Shown: positions 48,480 to 59,254 of the stretch, one piece after another
Layout of the letters: the number at the start of each line of letters is the position of its first letter
Position numbering within the stretch: the first letter of the stretch is position 1
Assembly: GCA_018350325.1 (NCBI GenBank)
Contig: JAEVLN010000012.1
Span: 1,695,991 to 1,759,990 of the forward strand
Reading direction: 5' to 3'
Source: Globodera rostochiensis
Taxonomy: Eukaryota > Nematoda > Chromadorea > Rhabditida > Heteroderidae
DNA length: 64,000 nt
Made by a program: the position numbers and the translations under genes
The notes under the pieces: model-generated
The model's input: the letters and a program-made list of their open reading frames with translations, nothing else
Database searches by the model: none
Told to the model about the DNA's origin: nothing

Positions 48480-48790
48480 TCCTAGCAGTTTACCTATGAG
48501 AGGAAAATTTGGGGAAATTTTTTTCCAACAAAACTAAGGGCTGTTTCGGATGAAATTTTTTTAAATATGGCTACAAATGATACCAAGAATAATAGCCATT
48601 TTATAGAGAATCCTAGCAGTTTACCTATGAGAGGAAAATTTGGGGAAATTTTTTTCCATCAAAACTAAGGGCTGTTTCGGATGAAATTTTTTTAAATATG
48701 GCTACAAATGATACCAAGAATAATAGCCATTTTATAGAGAATCCTAGCAGTTTACCTACGAGAGGAAATTTGGGGAAAATTTTGCTGCTT
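48480..48790. repeat. 131-bp tandem repeat, 2.3 copies
   Basis: CCTAGCAGTTTACCTATGAG recurs at 48481, 48612 and 48743. Units are nearly identical. In reverse complement the block GGATTCTCTATAAAATGGC...TATCATTTGTAG resembles the 170-bp repeat flanking the PP1 fragment at 22.4-23.2 kb. Confidence 0.9.
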
Positions 48791-49252
48791 GGTCTTTAGC
48801 CCCTTAAAAAGTGGCGAAGAAAGAACCTGTTCCGCCGTTCGCTCAATCCCTTCCCCTGCCCTGCCCTTATCCCGGGCTGCTGTTGGTGGTGTAAAAGCCC
48901 GTTCCCAACCCGTTCAATATCGATTGTGCATTCTTTTCCTTTCTACTTTTGCCCCAGCCCATCCCCCATCACTTTAATGTGTAAATTCTAAGTGACGTCC
49001 CCACACACTGATGAGCAATGACAATTGTATAGAGCCCCAATTCCAATCCATTTTCCTAAAAATAAAATAAAATTTCCTATTATACGAACGCGGGCGTTGA
49101 AACGTTTGTTTCCCCGTTGTTTCAAATTTGTATTCTCCTCCATTTTTAATTTGTTTCCATTGCTTTTTTAATCAAAATTTGAATTTTCCCCCATCTTTAA
49201 GTTGGTTTAAAGTTTTCAAGAAAGCCAAGAACTGTAATATAATACGCACAAA
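48791..49252. other. Spacer, nothing recognised
   Basis: Pyrimidine-rich at 48840-48990; no exon or repeat assigned. Confidence 0.5.
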
Positions 49253-50128
49253 ATGCTGCTGCTCAACTTTCCGACCTGTTTAATTGGGTTCGTTGTCATT
49301 TTTGCTCTTTCCGTGCCGACCAATGCCGACAAGAATCTGATGGACGAACTGCGGGATTTGGACGTCTTTCAGCTGAAGTTTGTCCACAATTTATGTGACA
49401 GAAAAAGATTTTATTTTGCCAGAAGCGGAGTCTTTGCCTGTCCATTGCCCGTCGTTCGGCGAGCGTTGTCCCGAGTCCAACTCACTTTTCTATTTTAAGT
49501 GTTGTGGTGACCTCAACGCGAGCTGGTTTGTATTATTTTTACTTTGAATATTTCATTCATAAAATATGCTTATTTTGTTTTAGTTGTGTGCGTTTGCAGG
49601 TTTGTGTTTATTTGTTTGTAGCTCATCTGAGTCTGGGGACCCAGGCCTGATTTTTCCTGGAGAACAGAATCCATGTCCAATGGAGCTTTAATGACTGGAT
49701 TTTGTCCAGGAAATCACTTCCAGGCTGGACCTCTTTAAAATCCATGATCAATTTCCAAAATGATGGGCTCTGCTGTTAAACACATTCCCCTCCATCCTCA
49801 AATTGAAGCCATTTTTGCGTATAAGCAAAGCGATTAACAAAATTTGACGTATTTCGACACAAAAAACATCAAACATTTCCTTCCACCCGAAATTGTGCGG
49901 TTAACGGGGAGCTTGCCAAGAATTAATGTGATAAAAGCCAGAATTAAAATTTTTTGTTTTTGCCAATGCTTATTGATATTTTTTTATTGTGCCAAAAAAT
50001 TACTAAAAGAATAATTAATTATTAAATTCCCTTTTGAGGATTGGGCCGTCGCTGTCATTGCGTTGCTGATCGTTCTGATCCTGATCGGTGCCTTGGTGAA
50101 CTTGCTGCGCTGTATCTTTTGTGCCTAA
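49253..50128 (+). CDS. Small cysteine-rich single-pass membrane protein, function unknown
   Basis: The first exon starts MLLLNFPTCLIGFVVIFALS, a signal peptide, followed by ELRDLDVFQLKF. A second frame in the same region reads HCPSFGERCPESNSLFYFK then CCGDLN, a pattern I associate with small nematode secretory or membrane proteins. After an intron of about 500 bp the segment 50035-50128 encodes WAVAVIALLIVLILIGALV, a clear transmembrane helix, then LLRCIFCA and a stop. The three pieces sit in the right order for a type I membrane protein, but the two splice junctions could not be brought into phase with standard sites, so the model is tentative. The intron contains a CCAGGCTGG/CCAGGCCTG-like patch near 49640-49730. 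Confidence 0.45.
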
Positions 50129-51880
50129 CCAGGGGCAGCCAAGACGACGACGACGGCATAAGAGAAGAAGCACGGACAATTGACCGATGGAAAATGCCAC
50201 AAAGACAGCGCTAATTGTGGCATTTTTTTGACCGACTTAATTTCCTCTGCCATTAAATTCAAAAAACCCTCCGCTTTTTCTTTATTTAATCAACAACAAA
50301 AAAACAATTATCAAACAGCCGCCGCTCATCCCATCACAAAGCACTTAAAATGTTTTTTGTTTTCTCTTCTTTCAATTCCAAAATCCCATTTAATTCCATC
50401 AATGTGCGCATGGCCATGCCTTTGGGGGGGGGGTGCCAAATTATTCAGTGAATTATAAAAGAAATAAAGCTGAAAAATAATTGCCGCGCAATATATAGCA
50501 ATGTTGTTGTTTGTATATGCGTTTTTGAGAATCTGACAGAAAGAATGGGGGGTGGTTGCGTCAAAAACAAATTAAAATTTTTGGATCTGTTGACACTAAT
50601 CATGACACCCCCACACCGTTTTCACGTCGTGGTCATGCCCCTTTTTTTGTGCACAGAGCATGTGTTTAAGCTCGTGATTCGTTCAATTTTCTCCCTTTTT
50701 TTCTGATTCAGATAACCATTTTGTATAAATTCGTTTTTGTTTATTATAAATATGTTCATTAGTGCAATTATATAAATGTGTAGCGCATTCTCAGTGTTAT
50801 CGTTCTTCTCTTTTTGCTTAGGATTCGAAGTTCGAACCGTTTAACGAAAAAGGAAAATATGAAAATGTTTGATGAGAGAGAGTTTATGGAGCATTTTCAT
50901 TGTGTGCAAAAGTGCTGCGCGAAAGGCATCGCCAACTCCAAAATAACACCGCCGCCACCACACATTTTACCGCATTAATTTAATTGGCAATGCCAACGGC
51001 GGTGCCTAACGCTGCCGGCGCTGGCCGATACAAAATGCGCTTTTGGCCTTTGCCGCCGATGACCCCCCCCCCCCCCCGGGGCCTCAACTTGCAGCTGCAC
51101 AGACTTTGTGCTGCTGCTGCTGCTGAACTGTGGGAGAAACCCTTTGACAACACTGCACAAATATTTAGCATCGAAAGCGACAAAACGGCGGCGCGGCATT
51201 GGTGGTGGTCACCACCAGTGCCAGCAGCAGCCTTTTGGAGGGGCTGTGGGGGGTGGCAATTATGCCATTCTTGGTCTCTGTCAGCAGGTTGAGCCCAGCC
51301 CCCGGGGGGGGGGGGCAGCGAGCACAACTCCTTGGACCACCGGCGGCTGGCACGCATTTTCGGGGTTTCAGTGTGGTTCGGCGCCGAAGCCATGCAAGTT
51401 GCCCGGACGACGACAACGATGACAAGGCCCAAAATGGGGGGGGGGGGGGAGGTTGCCTTTTGCGGCCCCAAACCTCCAATTCCAATTGTCCATCTTGTAG
51501 GCGCTGGAAGGGTTGGCTTCCTTCCGTCTGTCCGGGGGAAGGGACGGCGGCCATTCCCCCCCCCCCCCATTCATTCCTCTCCCCTCCCCTCTCCATGCAA
51601 TTGCTTTCAACCTCTCTGAATTTGACGTTCCGTCGTTGCCCCCCCCCCCCTCCTCTTACTCAATAAAAGCATACGGTCGGACAATTAAAATTGCGTTCAA
51701 CTGACTTTTTTTGTTATATACGGGCAGCAGAAGATTGGTGTGACTTAGGGGCTAAGGGGCTATCCATTCGTCGAGATGACATTGAATGTACTGCTTGAAC
51801 ATCTTCTTTCTTGCCGCAGCATTGTCTTCACGACGGCTTTTGTCCATTCGTTGCCGTCGTCTCCTCTGTGCGTTTGCTGT
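50129..51880. other. Long spacer with G/C runs, no gene recognised
   Basis: AT-rich to about 50930, then GC-rich with runs of C or G at 51063-51077, 51302-51314, 51436-51448, 51555-51568 and 51640-51650. Frames of up to 196 codons across the GC-rich part exist on both strands but are Pro/Gly/Ala-rich and depend on the exact run lengths. No family similarity recognised. Confidence 0.45.
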
Positions 51881-51889
51881 TGATTCCGT

Positions 51890-54800
51890 GCCGTCCGTCC
51901 GTCACCGTCGCTCGCCTGTCGATCGATGCCTTCGAACTTGCCGCTGTCGTTGACCAAAACTGGGCTGTTCACATTGTGCACAGTGTGCTGGCTGCTGCAA
52001 AGCCTTCCGGCACTGTTCCTTTACTTGGAAGGAGCGGACTTTGTAAAGCGAAGAAGGTCCCATCCCCCGCCAAGAATTTAATGAATGCCGTCGCCATTCT
52101 CTTGCAGTGTGCCGGCCGAGCATTTGGCACTGCCCCATTTGTTGTTCTGCAACCGTTTCCCCTTCACCCAGGCCGGCCTCGCCTCGCTGGGCGCACAGTT
52201 CAACCGGGACTTTGTGTTGGCATATTTGCGCCAATGGTTGTGCCCCTTGGGGGGACGCCTTACATAATGTTTTGTCCTGCCTCCACTTGCTCAGGTTGGA
52301 CCCGTCCGTTGGCTTTGGACTGCCCGCCGACGACGACGCCGCGATGGCCGGCGGCATCGCCCAGCTGAGCGCTGACGACCGAACAACCGCCGAGGCGACC
52401 ATTGCACAACTGTTGCCGAACGGAAGGCTGAAGCAACGGCTGGAACAGCTGATGCCCCAGTGCCAAGACATGGTCCGGGCCGGGACTCGGAACTCCTAGA
52501 GCACATGGACGATCGAGAATCTCGATCTTAATCTTGATCGGTCCTCAAGTGGGCCGGGACTTGGAACTCTTAGAGCGCGCGGGCGATCGAGACTCTCGGT
52601 CATAATCTTGATCGGTCCGGGACTCCGAACTCCTAGAGCGCGTGGACGATCGAGACTCTCTATCATTATCTTGATCAGTCCTCAAGTCCGGGACAGGACT
52701 CGGAACTCCTAGAGCACGTGGACGATCTAGAATCTCGATCATAATCTTGATCGGTCCTCAAGTCAGGGCCGGGACTCCGAACTCCTAGAGCACGTGGACG
52801 ATCGAGAATCTCGATCATAATCTTGATCGGTCCTCAAGTGGGCCGGGACTTGGAACTCCTAGAGCGCGTGGACGGTCGAGACTCTCGATCATAATCTTGA
52901 TCGGTCCTCAAGTGGGCCGGGACTTGGAACTCTTAGAGCGCGCGGACGATCGAGACTCTCGATCATAATCTTGATCGGTCCTCAACTCCGGGCCGGGACT
53001 CGGAACTCCTAGAGCGCGCGGACGATCGAGATTCTCGATCATAATCTTGATCGGTCCTCAAGTGGGCCGGGACTCGGAACTCCTAGAGCACGTGGACGAT
53101 CTAGAATCTCGATCATAATCTTGATCGGTCCTCAAGTCAGGGCCGGGACTCCGAACTCCTAGAGCGCGTGGACGATCGAGACTCTCGATCATAATCTTGA
53201 TCGGTCCTCAAGTGGGCCGGGACTTGGAACTCTTAGAGCGCGTGGACGATCGAGACTCTCTATCATTATCTTGATCAGTCCTCAAGTCCGGGACAGGACT
53301 CGGAACTCCTAGAGCACGTGGACGATCTAGAATCTCGATCATAATCTTGATCGGTCCTCAAATCAGGGCCGGGACTCCGAACTCCTAGAGCGCGTGGACG
53401 GTCGAGACTCTCGATCATAATCTTGATCGGTCCTCAAGTGGGCCGGGACTTGGAACTCTTAGAGCGCGCGGACGATCGAGACTCTCGATCATAATCTTGA
53501 TCGGTCCTCAAGTCAGGGCCGGGACTCCGAACTCCTAGAGCGCGTGGACGATCGAGACTCTCGATCATAATCTTGATCGGTCCTCAAGTCCGGGCCGGGA
53601 CTCGGAACTCCTAGAGCGCGCGGACGATCGAGATTCTCGATCATAATCTTGATCGGTCCTTATTGCTCTACTCGGAACGTCCCCAACCCAACTTCACCCA
53701 TTCACTTGCGCATTGTCAGGTGTCCAGTTGTGTGCTGCGTGGTCATCAGCTGAGCGGCTTCGACTGCTGTCGCATGGTGCAGCCGTGGCTGGCAACGCCA
53801 CGGGCCGGCATTTGTTGGCCCTTTGTCGCCAACGCGTCCGTCGCTGTCCAAAGTCCGCTGGACAACGCGCGCGGCATCCAAATCACTTTTCAGGTGTGGC
53901 ACACATTACACACAAACTGATGGAGCAGTTCATCCCTCCCCGTCCGACTGATCAAACCATTTTTTTCTGACAATTTTTTGTTCAATTTCCTTTCACAGAT
54001 CTCACGCAACTCGTTCCAGTCGGGCGGTGGTGGTGGCGGCGCCATGTCTCTGCACCCCGGCTTCTCCGTCCATTTGGTGCCCGCCGACTTGCACAGCCGC
54101 CTCCGCGTGTCCACAAGCATTGAGTCGGCCTTCGCCCAGTCGCTCAACGACAAACGCTCTCTCCGACTGGACATTCGCAAAGAAATTGTCGCGGACGTCG
54201 TCGTCTCTTCGCCCTTCTCCAACGGGTGGGTGCAGGCAGCCCACAACTTGAAGCTGTTCAACCCCCCGACGTCGGGGGGTTCAGTCCGTAGTTTAATATT
54301 CAACCAACGGGTGGGTGCAGGCAGCACAACTTGAAGCTGTTCAACCCCCCGACGTCGGGGGGTTCAGTCCGTTGTTTAATATTCAACACAAAAAATATGT
54401 CCCCTCCTCCTTTCAGCGTTTGTTTGGACAGCGACGGCGGCGGCGCGGACAGCGTTCAGCACCAGCAAAAGGGCGCTCAAATTGTGGACATTGCCAGTGC
54501 CGGACTCCTCTGTCTGTTGGAGAAGGCTGTCGGTGTGTGCCGTAAAAAAATTATGTTCAAAGAATGGACGACGTTTTTTTTTGTTTTATCCAAAAATTGT
54601 ATTTGAAATTTTTCTTCATTAAATTTGCGCGTGAATATTTTGCAGAACAATGCGCCTGTGTGCCGATGATTGTTGTGCTGTGGACTTTGCAAGGCGACTT
54701 GGACAGGTACTCCCCCCGCCCCCCGACGAAACAAAATTAAATTTTAGGCCACCAAATCCTATTAATTTGGTCCAAATGATGCCTAATTTGTTGGATTTGG

Positions 54801-56373
54801 TTAAAAAATATATGACCGCCGACCCTTCAAACATGACCACCTCAAAAAGGGGGGGGCGGGAGGCTTCGGACCGGAAGCGGCTCCGTCTTGACGGATGATT
54901 CATTCATTGGACGACCTTTTCAGCACGTTTCTTCGCCGTTTCAACGCCTCCACAATTTGTACGGTCGGCGAATTCGACCACTGCGTGCATCCGTTCGTTG
55001 AATTTGCGATGGCACCGGCATGGGACCGCTACCCGACGCCGTCCGGTGCCGGACCGGAACTGAAAGCGGCGGTGGACACGTGCAGAAAGTTGGCACACAA
55101 ATTTTTTGCGCCTTCAAAAAATCCTAATTTTTTGTTTTTTCAGAGCATTTCCGCGGGTTTGTGCACGCGCGCAATTCCCTGCCCGCAGTCAGCAGCGTGA
55201 CTTGCCGCCCGAGTACCAAAACACGCAGGTGGAAGGGCTAATTAACATAATTAAAAATGCCATAAATTCGTTTTTTTCCTAAATTTTGGGATTTTGTTTC
55301 CCGCGTGTCCGTCTCCTTCGACTCATTTTTGGTCACCGAACTGTCCAGCGCCAGGGAAATGGACTTGTACAAACTGTTCAGCACATTCGGCTACAACCTT
55401 TGGTGGTTCGCCATCGGACATTTGCTGTGGTCAGTCCGCCCAAACAAAAAGCGTCGTCCCATTTTTTGGTTTCTGATCACTTAAAAAAGTCCAGAGCCCG
55501 CGGACTTGAGGATCGATCTAGATTTTGATCGAGAATTCTCGATCGGCCCGTGTTCTACTTTAAATGGTCCAATATCATCCGATCCAAATGTCGTAGAGGA
55601 GGGGGGGAGGCGGGCAAACCCAAGGTGTTCGGCTATGAACGGCCTCAACATCTTCGAGGCACAGAGACATTTTTCAAATAATTCACAGGACGTTGTGCCG
55701 TTTTCGTTTCTGTCATTCGTCCGCCGCCTCACAACCGCCGAGCGGCAAAGGCAACAAAGTGAACCCGAAAAGTCCGATGGTTCCGACGGCGCTGGCGGCC
55801 GCCGCAGCAACAACAAATTCAACGACGACGACCGCACCAAATCCGACGACGTCCGATTCCCACCAACAGAACAATAACAATAATGCCAATGCCAATGCCA
55901 ATGCCGTCGTTGCTGGCGGCGGTGTTCTGTCTCCTGCCGAACAGCCGTCGTTGTTCCATCGGCCGGTACGTTTTTTTTGTTTCTTATTTTTGCGATCCAT
56001 TTTTTCGCCCGCGGCGATGGGGAGGGGACAGAGACAGAGGACACATAATGATTTTTGGTCGTCGGATTTAGACAAGTGCCGCCCATCCGCTTTCGCCGCC
56101 CCCGAGGCCATTGCCGCGGGGCGGTGCGCGACAGCTGCCCCCGTTGACCATCGCCAGCAGCAGCAGCGGCGGCGGCGGCACGTTGGGCGGCTCCGCCATT
56201 ATGGAAGACGGGGGCAGAGAAGGTCCTGGCTCTCTGCTGGAGAAGCCTTCAATTTTTGATTAATTTTAATTCGTTTAGGCCCCAATAATGCCAGTAGCCC
56301 GCCCGTTGATGATGAACCGCCACAACGCCGCCGGCGTGGACCAAAGTTGGCGTTGGACGAGTTGGAAGGATGA
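51890..56373 (+). CDS. Unrecognised multi-exon protein(s), boundaries uncertain
   Basis: A series of GC-rich exon-like blocks on the plus strand, each after a good acceptor. Examples: hydrophobic block ending FLYLEGADFVKRR near 52050; EHLALPHLLFCNRFPF and FVLAYLRQWLCPLGG (52110-52255); LDPSVGFGLPADDDAAM to MPQCQDMVRA (52298-52480); FDCCRMVQPWLATPRAG (53755-53890); RSLRLDIRKEIVADVVV (54150-54220); AQIVDIASAGLLCLLEKAVG (54470-54535); LDDLFSTFLRRFNASTICTV (54903-54965); SFDSFLVTELSSAREMDLY (55310-55370); then a Ser/Thr/Asn-rich tail (55735-55963, 56072-56220, 56279-56373) ending RRRRGPKLALDELEG. I do not recognise the family. It may be one gene or two, split near 55480. The 16-copy satellite lies in an intron between 52480 and 53720. 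Confidence 0.4.
52487..53663. repeat. Satellite array, 16 copies of a 64-76 bp unit
   Basis: The unit reads GGGCCGGGACTCGGAACTC, CTAGAGCGCGTGGACGATCG, AGACTCTCGATCATAATC, TTGATCGGTCCTCAAGT. TCCTAGAGC or TCTTAGAGC occurs 16 times between 52495 and 53611, spaced 74-76 bp except one 64-bp interval. Two or three unit subtypes (GAGCACGTGG with GATCTAGAATC, GAGCGCGTGG, GAGCGCGCGG with CTTAGAG) recur in a partly ordered way, implying block duplication. The core GATCGAGAxTCTCGATC is nearly palindromic. Confidence 0.95.
54221..54386. repeat. 83-bp tandem duplication containing a perfect 22-bp palindrome
   Basis: CCAACGGGTGGGTGCAGGC begins at 54221 and again at 54304. Each copy includes a perfect palindrome centred on GACGTC with six C and six G on either side (54260-54281 and 54343-54364). 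The duplicated segment starts at the end of a coding block, so a splice donor is also duplicated. Confidence 0.93.
55490..55560. repeat. Single unit related to the GATCGAG satellites
   Basis: CCAGAGCCCGCGGACTTGAGG, GATCGATCTAGATTTTGATC and GAGAATTCTCGATCGGCCCG share words with the satellites at 14.2 and 52.5 kb. The AGAGCCCG at the left end matches the ends of the 14.2-kb array. Confidence 0.6.
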
Positions 56374-57470
56374 AGCATTTAAATGTACTGTTTGGAGTGC
56401 TTGATGTGCATCTGCTTTCTGCTGCTGTTGTTGTACAGAATATTGAAATGAAAATTAATTCAGTTAACCAACTTTCATTGCATTCATTCAAAATGCTGTG
56501 GCCATTCATTGCCCATCGAATCGGCACGCTATCAAAAGATCCCTCGGGCAAAAATTTTGAATTTAAAAATTGAATTACGGAAAAAATGTTCGAGGGACCT
56601 TTCATAGACTGTTTGAACGAATTGTTGGTAATTAATAAATGTTTGGCGTTCTGTCACTATTGTTTAAATGATTTTGGCGTTATGATTTGCACAAATAAAT
56701 TAATTTCCTTTTTTGCCGTCCATGCTTTTGTCCGCCTTGCCAAGAATTTCTCCTCCAAAAATAGAAAAACTTAGGTATACACTGGCGGAAAAAAAGTCTT
56801 TGCCCAAGCAGCTGCTACCTATGTATATGTTCTTCAACATTTTCACCTAAAAAAGACTATTTTATTTGTTGATTTTGCCCCTGAAAATGTCTAAAAATAT
56901 CGAATTTATAGAATTTGTCCGGCCGACGGCCGTAGTTTTTTTATGTATGGCCGCCTTTATAGTGAGGAAAGTCCATTTTCGAACACTCCCCGACACCAAA
57001 CGACAAATGATTTAATCAAAAAGCACCCGTAAATTATTGTGCTTTGTTCAATTCACCTCATAAAATAACATTCTTTTTCCTTAAAGCGCAATTTTACCTA
57101 AGGAATGGCACTGATTGTTCGGGTTTCAGCTCAAAATATCAGGTGGGCCTGGTCGATCTTTTCGCACGAAGCTTTGGTTTTAATGGAATACGGGGTTCGA
57201 AATTGGTTAAAATGGATGTCATATTCGAGTTCCTCGACCTCAAAAACCTCTAGAAACATGTTTTGCATGACGTTTAAGAAAAAAACATTACAAAAAATGG
57301 AGGGGCGACAACAAACTTCTTCGAAAATTCTCCAAAAATTGCCCCAAGCTAGGGGAACAGTCCCGAACTTTTCGGCTGTGTTGTTACAGTTTACGTTCCT
57401 TCACTTTTTGTTTAATCCTTTTCATTATTCCAATTTTAAAGCAAAAAATTTCGCCATTTTCCACTTCTTC
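56374..57470. other. AT-rich spacer, nothing recognised
   Basis: A 201-codon frame at 57105-57707 is open but hydrophilic, Lys/Phe-rich and without homology that I can see; it overlaps the next gene in another frame and is treated as chance. Confidence 0.5.
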
Positions 57471-57472
57471 CA

Positions 57473-59254
57473 TTGTCGTCCATTCGCTGTTCCCTCCAAA
57501 TTCCATGCTGTTCCTCCGTTTTTGTCCGTTTTGTGTCCGTTGGTACACAAAAATGGCACCAATCGACGCGTTCCGCTGAGCAACAACAGCCGCCGACAGA
57601 TGGACAAAATGAGCTGCCAACAACAAAAGAGCCGACAGAAATGCCGTCCGATGAGTCGGCGGAGTACGCGGAATTGGTGGAATGGACGGCGGACGAATTG
57701 GCACTGAAAGAGAAGGCCATCGCCGATAATTCATGGTTTGTGACATGACATTGTTCATCAAATTGGAACTGTTCAGGTCGCCCGTCTACCGTTACGGGGG
57801 CTTTGTCGGCGTTTGGTTTATGCTGCGGCTGAATTTGGTGTTCTGTGCCCTCTCTTTTCTGTCGTTGCCCATGTCCATGAGTGAACAGTGGCCAATTGCG
57901 CCGTCCATTGGCCTCATCCTTTTGTCCCTCGTCGTTTGTGCCGGCGTCAAAAAGTGCGTTCGTTTTTTTTCCAACAAAAAAACCCTTCGAATTTGGACCA
58001 AAAACGGCACGGCATTACCGTCCCCGGTATACCGAAAACCGCCATTTTGCCACTCCGATGGTCGGTGGGTGAAACTCGGTATTATTTACCCGACTCGCTA
58101 CTTTTTTCCAAGTTTATTTCATTTTAACTTTTTTCAAGGTCAACTAAATCAAAGATTTTTGATATCATTCGAAAGCTTACAATTGGTTAAAGCTATCAAC
58201 AAAAAGTTATAATAAAATAAGTTTGGGAAAGGGTAGCGAATTGGGGGTGTAGAGACCGTCAAACAAATATTTGTTTTTGGACCGGTATCCGTTTTTTGGC
58301 TTGTCCTTCTGATTAAAAATTGTACTTCAGAAATCAGATTTGTCTGACACGATTGTTGTATATGTAAACAATGGGTGGGTACACACATTTGTTATAGCCC
58401 CCCCCCCCCCCCCCCGAACTTGCTGGGCCCTGAATCTGAATAAAATGTTCACTCTCCCCCCATTCTTTCCTGCAGGTATTTCACTCGCATCGTCGCCGTC
58501 GTTTCTGTGGACAGCGCCTCCCGTTCCATCTATCGCATTGGTTACCCCAACTTTTTTGCCGCTCGACGCAATCGCTTTGTTCGCGTGGTGGACGTCGTGC
58601 CGTTGTCGGCCAGTTCGGAAAATGTGCGGGGCATTGCACGCCTTTCCTTTTACGACGGGTCCGTCGGGGGGGGGGGGGGGGGGGGGTTGGGGACGTTCGG
58701 GGGAGGAGGGGTTGGGGACGTTCGGGGGAGGAGGGGTTGGGGACGTTCGGGAGGAGGGGTTGGGGACGTTCGGGGGGAGAGAGGGAAAGAAGAGTGAATC
58801 TTTCTTCTGCCATTGATTGCCTCTTTGAATTTTCGAAGAATCCTAGAAGCGTCTCAAAAATCCAATCACTCTCAGAAAGTGATTTCCGACAAATTTGTCG
58901 AATTTTCGGGTTCAGGTCTTAAAATTACCCGAAAAGGAAGTCAGGTTCTGCAATCCCAAAACCACCAAAAACAAAACCTTTTTCTCGGCGTGTAATTTAA
59001 ATCTTTTATTTAACTTTTGGATATTAAGTGATTGGTTTAGGCCGAAGGACGATTTTCTGCTGCTGCCAACAGTCAATGTCCAGATTCTCGACAAGAAGGC
59101 CGCTTTTCTTCTGTTCGGAAGCACAATTAAGCACTTCGACGCGGACTTGCCGCAGTCGCCGGCGGGCCCACAACGGAAGAAGAATGCCGAGAAAATGTTG
59201 AGGATAGCGATGGAGGAGGAGAGAAAGGCCCAGCAGAAGATTAGGGACCAATGA
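57473..59254 (+). CDS. TMEM186-like mitochondrial inner-membrane protein
   Basis: TMEM186 is an assembly factor of respiratory complex I in the MCIA complex. The exon open from about 57473 has a Ser/Arg/Cys-rich N-terminal stretch resembling a mitochondrial presequence, then the acidic ESAEYAELVEWTADEL. The exon 57778-57960 carries YRYGGFVGVWFMLRLNLVF and two membrane segments (around 57795-57870 and 57895-57945). The exon 58476-58663 gives RIVAVVSVDSASRSIYRIG and RFVRVVDVVPLSAS, aligned with the TMEM186 ADVIPLTE block, and the last exon (about 59040-59254) ends KKAAFLLFG then a charged helix to TGA at 59252. No ATG is present at the start of the first open frame, so the true start is unresolved. 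The identification rests on motif order and spacing. Confidence 0.68.
58660..58788. repeat. G-rich minisatellite with long G run
   Basis: A run of about 19 G (58668-58686) is followed by four copies of GTTGGGGACGTTCGGGGGAG-type units, period 26-28 bp. It lies in an intron of the TMEM186-like gene and on the coding strand would have strong G-quadruplex potential. Confidence 0.9.

Noticed and set aside
51165..51620. Overlapping 140-196 codon frames on both strands
   Set aside because: All depend on uninterrupted G or C runs and give Pro/Gly-rich strings; no family similarity and no consistent splice sites.
57105..57707. 201-codon plus-strand frame overlapping the TMEM186-like first exon
   Set aside because: Lys/Phe/Ser-rich with no pattern, and the overlapping frame has the better supported coding content.
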